Origin: DATEDA01 sp963820965 | Lineage (GTDB): Bacteria > Pseudomonadota > Gammaproteobacteria > Burkholderiales > SG8-39 | DNA: 64,000 nt | Assembly (NCBI GenBank): GCA_963820965.1 | Contig: CAWGCC010000036.1 | Coordinates: 119,048-183,047, forward strand | Direction of reading: 5' to 3' | Part shown: piece by piece, positions 52,082 through 62,542 of the stretch | Layout of the letters: each line of letters opens with the position of its first letter | Numbering within the stretch: position 1 is the stretch's first letter | Translations under genes and position numbers: made by a program | Notes under the pieces: generated by a model | Databases searched by the model: none | What the model was told of the DNA's origin: nothing | What the model saw: the letters and a program-made list of their open reading frames with translations, nothing else

Positions 52082-52254
52082 TCCCGCGCTTAAGCTTCTG
52101 TAGCCAAAAAGAAACTCGCCCCGTCTGGGCGTGAGATTCTGCCTCGGCGGGCGCCGGACGGTTACATGCGGTTGCAATCCGGGCAACTTCTGACATCAAT
52201 CGGCGGGCCCGGGCAGGTAGCATCCGAACGCTTCGAGACGACGTAAGCGACGGT

Positions 52255-52653
52255 ATGCTCCACCTCTTCCTCGGTATCGCCCTGACGGCCCTCCTCCCGG
52301 CGGCTGCGCAGGCGACTCTCCGCATCGAGCAGGTCTACCCGGCGCTCGCCGCCGCGAACGCGACCGAGCGGGCCATCCTCTTCACCGCTGACGACCGCCA
52401 GGCAATCGACAGCTTCTTCCGGCGGCACGGGGGGCAAGAGGCGGATCAGAAGCAACTCCCGCGGCGCGAGCCGCTGCTCGTTCGCGACCGCCTGCCCGAA
52501 AAGACTCCGGTCCGCCCGCTGCCCCAGCCGCTCGACAGCCAGCTCCCGCCCCTTCCCCGCGGCTACGACCGCGTGATCGTGGGTCGCGACGTGGTCCTGC
52601 TCGACCGCCGCTCGCAGACCATCCTCGACATCATGCGCGAGGTGGTCCGGTAG
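52255..52653 (+). CDS. Periplasmic RcnB/CigR-like small protein
   Basis: A 132-residue protein with a signal peptide (LHLFLGIALTALLPAAAQA). The C-terminal YDRVIVGRDVVLLDRRSQTI, then DIMREVV, matches the conserved tail of RcnB/CigR-type periplasmic proteins. The middle is Pro/Arg-rich. The role is unknown; RcnB is linked to nickel/cobalt homeostasis and CigR to virulence control in enterics. No neighbour clarifies it. Confidence 0.65.
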   Translation: MLHLFLGIALTALLPAAAQATLRIEQVYPALAAANATERAILFTADDRQAIDSFFRRHGGQEADQKQLPRREPLLVRDRLPEKTPVRPLPQPLDSQLPPLPRGYDRVIVGRDVVLLDRRSQTILDIMREVVR

Positions 52654-52732
52654 CACAGCCGGATCGCGGAGGCTCACGCTGTGAGCCTCCGCCTCCCGCA
52701 TCCTTCACGCGTTGCGACCGTGGGGGCCGGGC

Positions 52733-55205
52733 ATGGGGACGCACTTCGAAGGCGCGCTGGATCTCTTCGGCAGTGAACGCGCGCGCGACCCGCGGGCCCG
52801 ACTGCGGGCGCAGCCCCGCTCGGCCGAGGCGCTGATCGACGCGCTGAAGCACGGCGATCGCGCGCGGATCGTGGGCGAAGTCGTGGCGCCGGAGCGCGCT
52901 GCGCGTCTCGCCGACTTTCCCGGATCGCTCGACCCGCGGCTGCGCGCCGCGCTCGAGGCGCGCGGCATCCGGCAGCTCTACAGCCACCAGCGCGAAGCCT
53001 GGACGCACGTCGCCGCCGGACACGACACGGTGATCGTGACCCCCACCGCGTCGGGGAAGACGCTCTGCTACAACCTGCCGGTCATCGACGCCGCACTGCG
53101 CACCGGCGCGAAGGCGCTCTACCTCTTCCCGACCAAGGCGCTCTCGCAGGACCAGGTGAGCGAGATCCTCGAGCTGAACGACGCGGGCGCGCTCGGCGTC
53201 CGAGCCTATACCTTCGACGGCGATACGCCCGGCGACGCGCGGCGGGCGGTACGCACGCACGGCGACATCGTCGTCTCGAACCCCGACATGCTCCACCAGG
53301 CGATCCTGCCGCATCACACCAAGTGGGCGCAGTTCTTCGAGGCGCTGCGGTTCGTCGTGATCGACGAGCTGCACACCTACCGCGGCGTCTTCGGGTCGCA
53401 CGTCGCGAACCTCATCCGGCGGCTGCGCCGGATCTGCCGGTTCTACCGGTCCGATCCGGTTTTCATCGCCTGCTCGGCGACGATCGCCAACCCGGCCGAG
53501 CTCGCCGGGCGCCTGCTCGGCGGTCCGGTGCGCGCGGTCGCCGAGTCCGGCGCGCCCCAGGGCCGGAAGCACTTCCTCGTCTGGAACCCGCCGGTGCTGA
53601 ACGCCGATCTCGGCATCCGGGCTTCGGCGCGGTCGCAGTCGACGCGGATCGCCCGGCTCGCGGTGAAGCTGGGGCTCAAGACCATCGTCTTCGGCAACTC
53701 CCGGCTCGAAGTCGAGGTGCTGACCAAGTACCTGAAGGACGTCTTCGACCGCGATCCGCGCGCGCCGGCGCGCGTCGCGGCGTACCGGGGCGGGTATCTG
53801 CCCACGGAGCGCCGCGACAAGGAGGCGAAGCTCCGCGCCGGCCGGCTCGATTGCGTCGTGTCGACCTCGGCGCTCGAACTGGGCGTCGACATCGGCGCGC
53901 TCGACGTGTGCGTCCTGAACGGATACCCGGGCACGGTCGCGGGCGCGCTTCAGCGCTTCGGACGCGCCGGCCGGCGGAACCGCACCGCAGTGGGCGTGCT
54001 CGTCTGCACCAGCGACCCGCTCGATCAGTACCTCGCGCGGCACCCGGACTTCTTCCTCGGCGCGAGCCCCGAGCATGCGCGGATCGACCCGGACCAGCTG
54101 CTCATCCTCATGGACCACATCCGCTGCGCGGCCTTCGAGCTGCCGTTCACCGAGGGCGAGACGTTCGGCGGCGTGAAGCTGGACGAAGCGCTCGGCTACC
54201 TCGCCGAGCAGGGCGTCGTCCATCGCGAGGGTCAGCGCTGGCACTGGATCGCCGACAGCTATCCGGCGAACACGGTGTCCTTGCGCTCGATCGCCGAAGG
54301 CAACTTCACGGTGATCGACGTGACCGGCGGCCGCAAGGACGTGATCGCCGAGGTCGACTACTCGGCGGCGGCGGTGACGCTCTACGAGGGCGCGATCCAC
54401 ATGGTGCAGTCCGCGCCGTGGCAGGTCGAACGGCTCGACTGGGTCGGGCGGAAGGCCTTCGTCCGCGCGACGAGCGCCGACTACTACACCGACGCGATCG
54501 ACTACACGAAGCTCAAGGTGCTCGACGAGTTCGCGGGCGAGACCGGCCCGGCGGCGCGCGCTGCGCACGGCGAGGTCCACGTGGTGCGGCGCGTCGCCGG
54601 CTACAAGAAGATCCGCTATTACACGCACGAGAACGTCGGCTACGGACAGGTGAATCTGCCCGACCAGGAGATGCACACGACCGCGGTGTGGTGGGAGGCC
54701 GATCCGCGTGCGCTCGCGGCGGCGTTCGCGACGCGGTTCGAGGCGCTCGACGGTTTCCTCGGCGCGGCGCACGCGGTCCACCGCATCGCCGTGTTTCTTT
54801 CGCTCGCCGAGCCGCGCGACATCGGGCGCGCGGTCGGCGACGGCGGCCCGGAGAGCGTCTGGCTCGCCGTCGGGGGCAACGACGGCGGCGCCGAGGCGCG
54901 CACGCTCGAGGGCGCGCCGTTCGACCTCGACGCCGCGGGCCGGCCGTTCCGGCCGACGCTTTATCTCTACGACAACTACCCGGGCGGAATCGGCATCGCC
55001 GCGCCGCTCTTCGACCTGCGCGAGCAGGTGATCGAGCGGTCGATCGAGCTGGTCGCGGAATGCGCGTGCACGCACGGCTGCCCGGCCTGCGTGGGGCCGG
55101 TGCTCGCGAATGAGGACAGGAAGCGCACTCGCGCCCAAGCAGGCCGCGCTGAAGGTGCTCGCGCTGCTGCGCGGGCCCGAGCACGCTGCGGCGCCTGCGC
55201 ACTGA
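52733..55205 (+). CDS. mrfA: MrfA-like DEAD/DEAH-box helicase (DUF1998), apparent frameshift near its end
   Basis: A superfamily 2 helicase of the YprA/MrfA type, about 824 residues if corrected. Walker A is TPTASGKT (103-110), the DExH box DELH near 210, and the helicase C-terminal domain has STSALELGVDIG and QRFGRAGRRNR. The DUF1998 zinc motif CACTHGCPAC is near 777. In the native frame the ORF continues past 55205 with an odd Arg-rich sequence. Dropping one base near 55118 (GACAGG to GACGG) instead yields GSALAPKQAALKVLALLRG and a TGA at 55203-55205, 2 bp before the mrfB start. So a single-base insertion, or sequence error, is likely. In Bacillus, MrfA works with MrfB in mitomycin-lesion repair. 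Confidence 0.85.
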
Positions 55206-55207
55206 CG

Positions 55208-56081
55208 ATGGACCTCCACACTCGCCTGGAGCGGCTGCGCGCGAAGGCCGAGGCGCGCGGGCTGGCGCCCGCGTCCGTAACAACGCTTGGCGAGCGCCTC
55301 GAGCGGCTGCGGGTCGGCGCACCGATCCACCGCGCGCCGACGGCAGAAGCACTCGCCGCGTCGCTCGCGGGGACGGTCATCGCTCCCGGGCTGATCGAGG
55401 TGGCGCGGACTTACGCGCTGCCGTTCAACCATGGCGACGTCTCGATCGCGAGCGGCGCCTCGCTTGCCGCAGCGGCGCAGTCCCTGGGCCGAGCTCCCGA
55501 CCGCGGTATCGCCGGAGCGCCTGCTCTTCCTCGACACCGAAACGACCGGGCTCGCCGGCGGCACCGGCACGACCGCGTTCATGGTCGGCCTCGGCTGGAT
55601 CGAAGGCCGCGCGCTGCGACTCGTGCAATGGCTGATGGCGGGCTTTGGCGCCGAAGGCGAGCTTATCGCCAGGGTCGCCGACTGCTTCGCCCGCGCCGGC
55701 GTGATCGTGAGCTTCAACGGCAAGTCATTCGATCTGCCGCTCCTCAAGACGCGCGCGCGGCTCGTCGAGCGCGAGCTCTCTGCCGACGGTCTGGTGCACG
55801 TCGACCTGCTGCACGTAACGCGACGGCTGCTCCATGCCGGCTGGCCCGATTGCCGGCTGCGCACCGCCGAGGCGCGTGCGCTTCGACTCGAGCGCACCGA
55901 CGACCTGCCCGGCGCCGAAGCGCCCGGCGCGTGGCGGCGCTGGCTGGCGCACGGCGACGCGAGCCTGCTCGCGCGGGTGCTCGATCACAACCGCGCCGAT
56001 GTCCTCTCGCTCGTCGCGCTCCTCGCGCTTCTCGAGCGCCCGACGGCGCGCGAGGCGCCGTTGCTGCACGCGCTGGCGTGA
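55208..56081 (+). pseudogene. mrfB: MrfB/YprB-like RNase H-fold exonuclease, frameshifted
   Basis: Partner of the helicase gene. The first part starts at ATG 55208 (MDLHTRLERLRAKAEARG) and runs in frame to about 55440-55500. The nuclease domain continues in the +1 frame: LLFLDTETTGLAGGTGT (DxE active-site motif), VSFNGKSFDLPLLKTRAR, VHVDLLHVTRRLL and a DHNRADVLSLVALL tail (DEDD-type). No start suitable for the second part alone is convincing, although an ATG at 55431 exists. Either the gene is disrupted or the read has an indel. MrfB is a metal-dependent exonuclease in Bacillus. Confidence 0.78.
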
Positions 56082-56107
56082 TCGCCCCGCACCCGGCGGG
56101 AGCTCAG

Positions 56108-56542
56108 GTGCGCGTACTGAAGACCTTCCAGCCCGGGACGCCGGGCACTCGGCGTTTCGTAGCGCGCTTCGGCAAGTCCCTCGTCTGCGTCAGATACCGT
56201 CACGATCCAGCCACGGGCGCACGCGTAACTACCGTCGAACTCATCGTCGAGAACACGCGTGTCCATTGCCGGCGGTCGACGCCCGGCGGTGATGCCGCTC
56301 TCGCTCCGCCCGAACCGCTGTGGGTGAAGATCGGGCGGGGCGAGATCTTGCTGCGGCAGCAGGTGAAGGCAGCCGGCGGGATCTGGCGCTATCGGGAGAT
56401 GGTGTGGGAGGTTACGCCGGACGTCGTGCGGCGACTGCGCCTTCGGGATCGGGTGGTGCGGCAGCCGGTCCCAGCGGGGGAAAGCACTCGCCCAGCTGCC
56501 TCCCCGAATGCCTATCCGTGGATACCCACCGATGCCGATTAA
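56108..56542 (+). CDS. Small conserved hypothetical protein
   Basis: A 144-residue protein; GTG 56108 has GGGAG 5 nt upstream, whereas a GTG at 56078 would overlap mrfB as GTGA. Blocks LKTFQPGTPGTRRFVARFG, VCVRYRHDP and VELIVEN, then WVKIGRGEILLRQQVKAAGG and MVWEVTPDVVRRLRL recall a widespread small proteobacterial orphan family often found near mobile elements. Function unknown. It ends 58 bp before the left end of the IS91-like element. Confidence 0.65.
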   Translation: MRVLKTFQPGTPGTRRFVARFGKSLVCVRYRHDPATGARVTTVELIVENTRVHCRRSTPGGDAALAPPEPLWVKIGRGEILLRQQVKAAGGIWRYREMVWEVTPDVVRRLRLRDRVVRQPVPAGESTRPAASPNAYPWIPTDAD

Positions 56543-56599
56543 TGTCCACCGCTGGCAATCGCAGGCTATCCGTGCCAATCTTTCGTGAGGCCTACTTAA

Positions 56600-56616
56600 A
56601 GTTGAACTAAACCGCT
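56600..56616 (+). repeat. Left inverted end of IS91-like element
   Basis: AGTTGAACTAAACCGCT, 16 of 17 matches to the reverse complement of 59059-59075. Confidence 0.85.
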
Positions 56617-56757
56617 TCGCGGTGGTGGTCTGAACTTCACCGTCCGGTGAAGTGATTCGAATCGAAGTGAGTTTGCGGCGCGCAGAGGCGTCGTTGCCCG
56701 TCCTATGTCAGCGTGAGTTTCGCGGGGATGGTCCCGCGATCACGAGCGGAGACAGAC

Positions 56758-57619
56758 ATGGGCGCACTGCGCAAACAGATGGACGGGGATCTGGTTGTTC
56801 GTGGCATGGCGGTACGCACGCGTGAAGCGTACCTCGGTGCGGTGGCGGGGCTGGCGAAGTACTACGGCCGGCGTCCCGACCGCATCGACGAGGCGGAGGT
56901 GCAGCGCTACCTCCTGCACCTGATCGAGGAGCGGAAGCTCGCCTGGAGCAGTTGCAACGTCGTGGCGCAGGGGCTGAAGTTCTTCTACCACGTGACGCTC
57001 AAGCGTCCGGCGGCGCAGTTCGCCATTCCGCGGGCGCGATCGCCGCAGAAGCTGCCGCAGATCCTCTCGCGCGAGGAGATCGCGGCGCTTCTCGAGAAGA
57101 CGCTAAATCTGAAGCACCGCGCGATTCTGATGACCACCTACGGCGCGGGGCTGAGGCTCAACGAGATGTGCCACCTGAAGGTCAGCGACATCGATTCCGA
57201 TCGCATGACGATCCGCGTCGAGCAGGGCAAGGGTGCGAAGGACCGCTACACGCTGCTCTCCCCGCGGCTGCTTGGCGGAGCTGCGCCGCTACTGGGTCGC
57301 TTATCGGCCCAAGGACGTGGCTATTCACGAGCTCGCGACGCCGAGCGACCGATCTAGCGATCACGACGGTGCAGACGCATCTTCTACGCTGCCAAGGATC
57401 GCGCCGGCATCAGCAAGGACTGCGGCATCCACGGGCTGCGGCACGCGTTCGCCACGCACCTGCTCGAGGCCGGGGTGGACATCCACACCATCCAGCGCCT
57501 GATGGGCCACGGCCACATCAGCTCGACGCTGCGCTACTTCCATCTGGCGCGCAAGCACCTGGCCGGACACGCCCTCGCCGCTGGAGCTTCTGGAGCGGGC
57601 CGACACCGCCCCGCGGTAG
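56758..57619 (+). pseudogene. Tyrosine recombinase of the IS91-like element, frameshifted
   Basis: A phage-integrase-type recombinase starting at ATG 56758. The N-terminal SAM-like domain and the first catalytic Arg (YGAGLRLNEM) are in the opening frame. Near 57270 the frame changes (AELRRYWVAYRPKD), and again before GISKDCGIHGLRHAFATHLL (His-x-x-Arg) and STLRYFH (Tyr nucleophile). A final shift near 57560 restores PLELLERADTAPR and a TAG at 57617-57619. At least three frame changes make it inactive unless the read is poor. Confidence 0.8.
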
Positions 57620-57625
57620 CGCGCC

Positions 57626-58820
57626 GTGGCCGCGCCCACCCGGGGGGCGCGCACCGGCAAGCTCGAACTGGCCGACATCGTTCGTCGGCACGGCGCGGCG
57701 TTTCGCGCCGCGCATCGGCTGTGCGGTGCGCAACTGCGGGCGCTGCGCGCCATCGAGCGCTGCCGCACGGCGGCCCTCGGCGGCGAGCTTCGCCAGTGCG
57801 ACGCGTGCGGAGAGCGGCGCTACGTCTATCACTCCTGTGGCAACCGGCACTGCCCCAAGTGCCAGCGGCTGGCGAAGGAGCGTTGGCTCGCCGATCGGCG
57901 CGCCGAGCTCCTCCCGGTGCCCTACTACCACCTCGTCTTCACGCTGCCGCACGAGCTGAACGCGCTCGGGCAAGGCAACCCCCGCACGCTCTACGCGATG
58001 CTCTTCGCCGCGGCCGCCCAGACACTGCTCGAGTTCGGCCGCAACCCGCGCTGGCTCGGCGGCGAGATCGCCGCAACGCTGGTGCTCCACACCTGGGGCC
58101 AGACCCTCACCCAGCACCTGCACGTGCACGCGCTGGTGAGCGCCGGGGCACTCTCCGACGAGGGCGCCTGGATCCGGGCGCGGCGCGGGTTCCTGTTCCC
58201 GGTGAAGGCGCTCTCGCAGGTGTTTCGCGGCAAGTTCCTCGCCGCCCTCGGCGAGGCGTTCGCCTGCGGCGGCTTTGCGCTCTCGGGCAGCACCGCGGCG
58301 CTGGGCGAGCCGCGCGCGCAGCGCGCGCTGCTCGCCGCAGCTGCGCGCGATGCCTTGGGTCGTCTACGCCAAGCGCCCCCTTGCCGGCCCCGAGCAGGTG
58401 CTCGACTACCTCGGCCGCTACACCCATCGCGTGGCGATCTCCAACGAGCGGCTCGTCTCGGCGAGCGCGAGCACCGTGCGCTTCCGCTACAAAGACTACG
58501 CCCACGGCGAGCGCCGCAAGACGATGCGCCTCGAGCCGCTCGAATTCCTGCGCCGCTTCGCGCTGCACGTGCTCCCGCGCGGCTTCATGCGCATCCGCCA
58601 CTACGGCCTGCTCGCCAACCGCAACAAGCGCGCGCTGCTTGCGCGCGCACGCGCCGCGCTACAGGCCCCCGCGCCCGCGAGCACCGCCGCGCCGCCAGAA
58701 TCGGTCCCCGCCTTCTGGCAGCGCATCGCCGGCCTCGACATCACGCGCTGCCCGCATTGCCACCGCGGCACGCTTCGCCTCGTGGCCGTGCTCGCGCCGC
58801 AACCCCGTCCGCCGCCGTGA
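57626..58820 (+). pseudogene. IS91-family transposase, frameshifted
   Basis: Begins at GTG 57626 with the N-terminal zinc-finger CDACGERRYVYHSCGNRHCP, then VFTLPHELN and the HUH-like QHLHVHALVSAGAL. Near 58335-58355 the frame shifts by one base, after which MPWVVYAKRPLAGPEQ, YLGRYTHRVAISN (catalytic Tyr region) and a second Cys pair CPHCHRGTL complete the protein. It is a rolling-circle-type transposase; one frameshift disrupts it. Confidence 0.85.
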
Positions 58821-59058
58821 TCGCGCTCGCCTCCCCAGCCCCAAGCTCGATCGCCCCCGAGCCGTGCACGCCCGCTCGGCGTCGTTCGCTCGCCACTACC
58901 CCTCGCGTTGACCCCCCAAAAGCCCTCTGCCATAGTGCGCTCATCACCCGCCGCGCCTCGCAGCGCCCCTCGCCTCGTCCATGCACGCCACGCCGCGCAC
59001 CTCGCCGCACCCGCGGCCCGATTCAATTCCCAAGCACAACCGCTCGCGCGTTGAATCC

Positions 59059-59075
59059 AGCGGTTCAGTTCAACT
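59059..59075 (-). repeat. Right inverted end of IS91-like element
   Basis: AGCGGTTCAGTTCAACT, the inverted partner of 56600-56616. Confidence 0.85.
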
Positions 59076-59172
59076 GACCGTATCCGCCATGCTGCCGCAC
59101 GACGGATACGATCCTGTTCGTTGGGCGTCAGAGCCGGGGCGCGTCATCTGTGCGTACATGTGGCGTGACGTG

Positions 59173-59186
59173 TTGAACTTGTTCAA
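59173..59186. promoter_or_regulatory. Palindrome upstream of phospholipase D gene
   Basis: TTGAAC-TT-GTTCAA, 74 bp before the gene start. It could be an operator, but no cognate regulator is visible. Confidence 0.3.
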
Positions 59187-59259
59187 GTCTGGTATTGCCT
59201 CCGGCCGCATACGAGTTTGTCTCCCGGAGAAACTGTCGTCCGAGACCTAGGGAGAAAGG

Positions 59260-60810
59260 ATGAATCCCATAGTTCACGCATGTAAGAGCATTTTCGCGGT
59301 TCTCGCGATGGCTCTTCTGCTTGGCGCATGTGCCACGGTCAATTGGGATTACCCGCGCTTGCCGTCAAAGGCGTTCGCACATCCTGAGACCACTGTCGTT
59401 GGCGCGCTTTTTGGGGAAGCGGCTGACAAACATGCGGGCTTATCCGGGTTCTCCCTTGTTCAACATGGGGAGAACGCTTTTCTTGCCCGGCTTGCCATGA
59501 TCGACTTGGCAGAAAAGACACTGGATGCGCAGTATTACATCTGGAGTTCAGACACCACCGGCCGGATCTTAGCCGGCCGGCTGATTCGCGCCGCCGATCG
59601 CGGCGTACGCGTGCGGATCTTGATCGACGACCATTATCAAACGGAGGACAAAGACTCCGTGCTTGCGGGGTTGGACGGCCATCCCAATATCGAGGTACGT
59701 CTCTTTAATCCCATAACGAGCCGGTTTTGGCGCACATTGAGTTTCTTAGCTGATTTTCGCCGCGTCAACCACCGGATGCACAACAAGCTACTCGTGATGG
59801 ACAACGCTGTGGGAATCGTAGGGGGACGCAACATCGGCGATACCTACTTTGGTGTTCAAAAGGACTATAACTATCGCGACCTCGATGTTCTGATGACCGG
59901 TCCAATCGTCCGCGAGTTGTCGGCGAGCTTCGACATGTTCTGGAACAACGATTGGGCGATCCCTGTCGGCGCGACGGTAAGAGAACTCCCGAGCGAAAAA
60001 GACCGGGAGGCCATGCTGAAACGGTTAGAGGAAAGCGTCAGCGCCACTGGCTACCCGTATGTGATCTACCAAAATCTTGATGAACTGCAGACACGGCTGG
60101 TCCAGATTAGGGATAACTTTATCTGGGCACCGGGCCACGTTCTGGTTGAGCATCCTTCCCGGGCCGCCGTCGGCCCCGAGCGCGGTGTCATCCATCACGC
60201 GCTGAGCCAACGGGTGAGCGAAGTGGAGCGCGAAATACTGATCGAGTCGCCGTATTTCGTTCTACCCGACCGGGTTATCGAAAGAGTGGGGCAACTTACC
60301 GCGCGAGGCATCAAGGTGCGAGCAATGACCAATTCTGCTGCCTGTAGTGACGTCATGGCCGCGCAAGCCGGCTATGCAAATACCCGCGTGAAGCTGCTCA
60401 AGGCTGGCGTCGAGCTTTACGAGCTTCGTCCGGATACCAACATGAAAAGGCGTTGGTCGGTTCTGTCGGGAAGATCGAGAGCGGCCATGCATAACAAGTT
60501 TATCGTGTTCGACCGCAAATCCGTGTTCATCGGCAGTTTCAACCTCGACCCAAGATCGTCGACCCTCAACACCGAGATTGGTGTGATGATCGACAGTCCG
60601 GAGATTGCCAGTGAAGCGGCCAAGATTATGGATGAAGGAGTTTTACCGGGCAGTGCCTATCACGTAACACTCGACAATGATGGCAGGCTGGTGTGGACCG
60701 CTGAAAATGACGGGAAGCTCGTACAGTACGACACAGACCCGGAGACCAGCGTATGGTACAGGTTGCTTCTCGGCTTCGTCGGCACGCTGCCGATTGAAGA
60801 CCAGTTGTAG
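59260..60810 (+). CDS. Phospholipase D-family lipoprotein (cardiolipin synthase-like)
   Basis: A 516-residue protein with lipobox LLGAC (Cys24) and two HKD motifs: HNKLLVMDNAVGIVGGRN near 174 and HNKFIVFDRKSVFIGSFN near 410. Members hydrolyse or transfer phosphatidyl groups, here probably in the periplasm or envelope. GGGAGAAAGG sits directly before the ATG. GC is clearly lower than the flanking housekeeping genes and it lies between two insertion elements, suggesting acquired cargo. The frame is intact, unlike its neighbours. Confidence 0.9.
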   Translation: MNPIVHACKSIFAVLAMALLLGACATVNWDYPRLPSKAFAHPETTVVGALFGEAADKHAGLSGFSLVQHGENAFLARLAMIDLAEKTLDAQYYIWSSDTTGRILAGRLIRAADRGVRVRILIDDHYQTEDKDSVLAGLDGHPNIEVRLFNPITSRFWRTLSFLADFRRVNHRMHNKLLVMDNAVGIVGGRNIGDTYFGVQKDYNYRDLDVLMTGPIVRELSASFDMFWNNDWAIPVGATVRELPSEKDREAMLKRLEESVSATGYPYVIYQNLDELQTRLVQIRDNFIWAPGHVLVEHPSRAAVGPERGVIHHALSQRVSEVEREILIESPYFVLPDRVIERVGQLTARGIKVRAMTNSAACSDVMAAQAGYANTRVKLLKAGVELYELRPDTNMKRRWSVLSGRSRAAMHNKFIVFDRKSVFIGSFNLDPRSSTLNTEIGVMIDSPEIASEAAKIMDEGVLPGSAYHVTLDNDGRLVWTAENDGKLVQYDTDPETSVWYRLLLGFVGTLPIEDQL

Positions 60811-61590
60811 ACCACTCGCGACAAATCCAAGGCGTCACTGTATACGAACTTCCTGCCGCCTAAGCGCTAGGAGGAAAGCGGTCCCGTTCAGAGCGCGCGG
60901 TGGACGCGGTTGAGGTTGAAACAGCTGCGGCAGGCGCAGGCCTTACTTGAACGGGCGAACCGCGAACGTGGACGGTTCAGAGGCGCGCGATACGCTGGAC
61001 GCGTCGCCAGAAGCATGATCAGATCGCGATGGAAGTCGTCGCGTACGTGGCCAGCGGGACTGCGTAAATCAGGGGTGCTACCGCTATTTGGCATGATGCA
61101 GTGGAACCGACCGGCGACAGCGGCCCGCCGTTCGGCGACCGCTTTTGACTGTCTCCTTTCGGAACACGTGGCCGACCGCTTCGGGTCGACAGTGACAGTT
61201 CGCTGGCTTCGAATGCAGCCGTTGGGCGGTCAACGTTGCGGGCAGGTGGCTGCCGCCTGCTCGACGACTGGCGAGCGTCAAGTTTCAGGGTAAACCGGCC
61301 CTCCGCCCTAGAAACTCTCACCGCCGCTTTAGGCAATTGCTGTCATTCGCCAGGCCGAACTCGAACGTCGGCTGCCAGTCTGAAGCGGTAGTAGCGTCGG
61401 GCATCTCAACCGACAGCTCATGGCCGGGTTGCGTGAGTTCGCAACTAAGCCCGTAAGCTGCCCTTCGCGGCAAGAGGCTGATTCTTCCAAAACCCGCTTT
61501 CGGCGAACATAGGGAACCGCGGCTGTCGGCCCATAACCGGTCGGCCGAGATAGAGGTGGCCCCATCCGTTTAGACAGTTCCCGGGGATTG
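60811..61590. other. Gene-poor degenerate stretch
   Basis: About 780 bp between the phospholipase D gene and the IS3-type element. Only short unsupported frames are present, without ribosome-binding sites, recognisable motifs or consistent codon use. It looks like decayed DNA. Confidence 0.6.
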
Positions 61591-61706
61591 GATAAGTGGA
61601 CTCTCTGCGGTTAACGATGCGATACGGCAGAGTTGTCCACGGCGGCGGTCGGCGCTTGCGACGAACCGACCGACGCGGTGGGCAACTCGGCGCACCTCGA
61701 CTCATC

Positions 61707-62542
61707 TTATGCGGCCATCGCCGGTGCCGGCAGCGTGGTGAAGTAGTGCTCGTCGGGCGTGGCGTCATCCAGAGCTGGAATGCGGCTCGCGCGTGTTGTA
61801 CCAGTCGATGTAGTCGGCGATGTCGACGCGCGCGGCGCTGACGCTGTCGTAGGCCTTGAGGTACACGCTCTCGTACTTCACGCTGCGCCACAGCCGCTCG
61901 ACGAAGACGTTGTCGCGCCAGGCACCCTGGCCGTCCATGCTGATGCTCGCATGCCCTGCGGCCAGCACGACGTCGGTGAACTCGGTCGCGGTGAACTGGC
62001 TGCCCTGGTCGGTGTTGACAGATCTCGGCGTGCCGTAGCGCGCGAAGGCCTCCTCGAGGACCTCGCGCGCAGAAGCAGGCCTCCAGCGTGATCGCCACCC
62101 GGTGCGCCAGCACCCGGCGGCTGGCCACAGTCCACCACGGCCGTCAGGTACACGAAGCCGCGCGCCATCGGGATGTAGGTGATGTCCAGCGCCCAGACCT
62201 GGTTGGCCCGGTCGATCGCCAGCTTGCGCAGCAGGTACGGGTAGATCTTGTGGCCCGGGTCGCGTTTGCTCGTGTCGGGCTGCGGCACCAGCGCCTCGAT
62301 GCCCATGCGCTGCATGAGCGTGCCGATGTGCCGGCGCCCGACCTGAATGCCTTCGCGCTGCAGCTTGTCGCGCAGCATGCGTGCGCCCATGAAGGGGTAC
62401 TCCAGGTGCAGCTCGTCGATGCGGCGCATCAGCGCCAGATCGGCCGCCGGATCGGCCGCGGCATGTAGTACACCGCGCCGCGGCTCATGCCCAGCAGCTG
62501 CGCCTGGCGCGTGATGGGCAGCGCGTGGTCTCGGTCGATCAT
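61707..62542 (-). pseudogene. IS3-family transposase OrfB, frameshifted
   Basis: Starts at ATG 62542 (MIDRDHALPITRQAQLLGMS), overlapping the orfA stop. After about 30 codons the frame shifts to ADLALMRRIDELHLEYPFMG and the rve integrase core (NQVWALDITYIPMARGFVYL; ISMDGQGAWRDNVFVERLW; YIDWYNTREPHSS). A last shift gives TPDEHYFTTLPAPAMAA and TAA at 61709-61707. Several indels make it inactive. Confidence 0.8.

Larger units (their letters stand above)
56600..59075. mobile_element. IS91-like element with tyrosine recombinase, inverted ends
   Basis: About 2.48 kb bounded by 17-bp inverted repeats AGTTGAACTAAACCGCT (56600-56616) and, at 59059-59075, its reverse complement with one mismatch. It carries a tyrosine-recombinase gene followed by an IS91-type Y2/HUH transposase gene, both frameshifted. 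This two-gene arrangement is known for a subgroup of IS91 relatives. No target duplication was identified. Confidence 0.82.

Noticed and set aside
52162..52701. Minus-strand open frame opposite the RcnB/CigR-like gene
   Set aside because: No motif or ribosome-binding site; the plus-strand frame has a signal peptide and a conserved C-terminus.
52631..55897. Minus-strand open frame of about 1088 codons
   Set aside because: Antisense to the MrfA-like helicase; composition of a shadow frame.
55205..56542. Continuous frame joining the helicase, the nuclease N-terminus and the small hypothetical gene into one protein
   Set aside because: The joined parts belong to three different families, with an Arg-rich stretch between them; a frameshift plus chance absence of stops explains it better.
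60910..61293. Candidate small genes after the phospholipase D gene
   Set aside because: No motif, no convincing start, and competing frames on both strands; treated as degenerate DNA.
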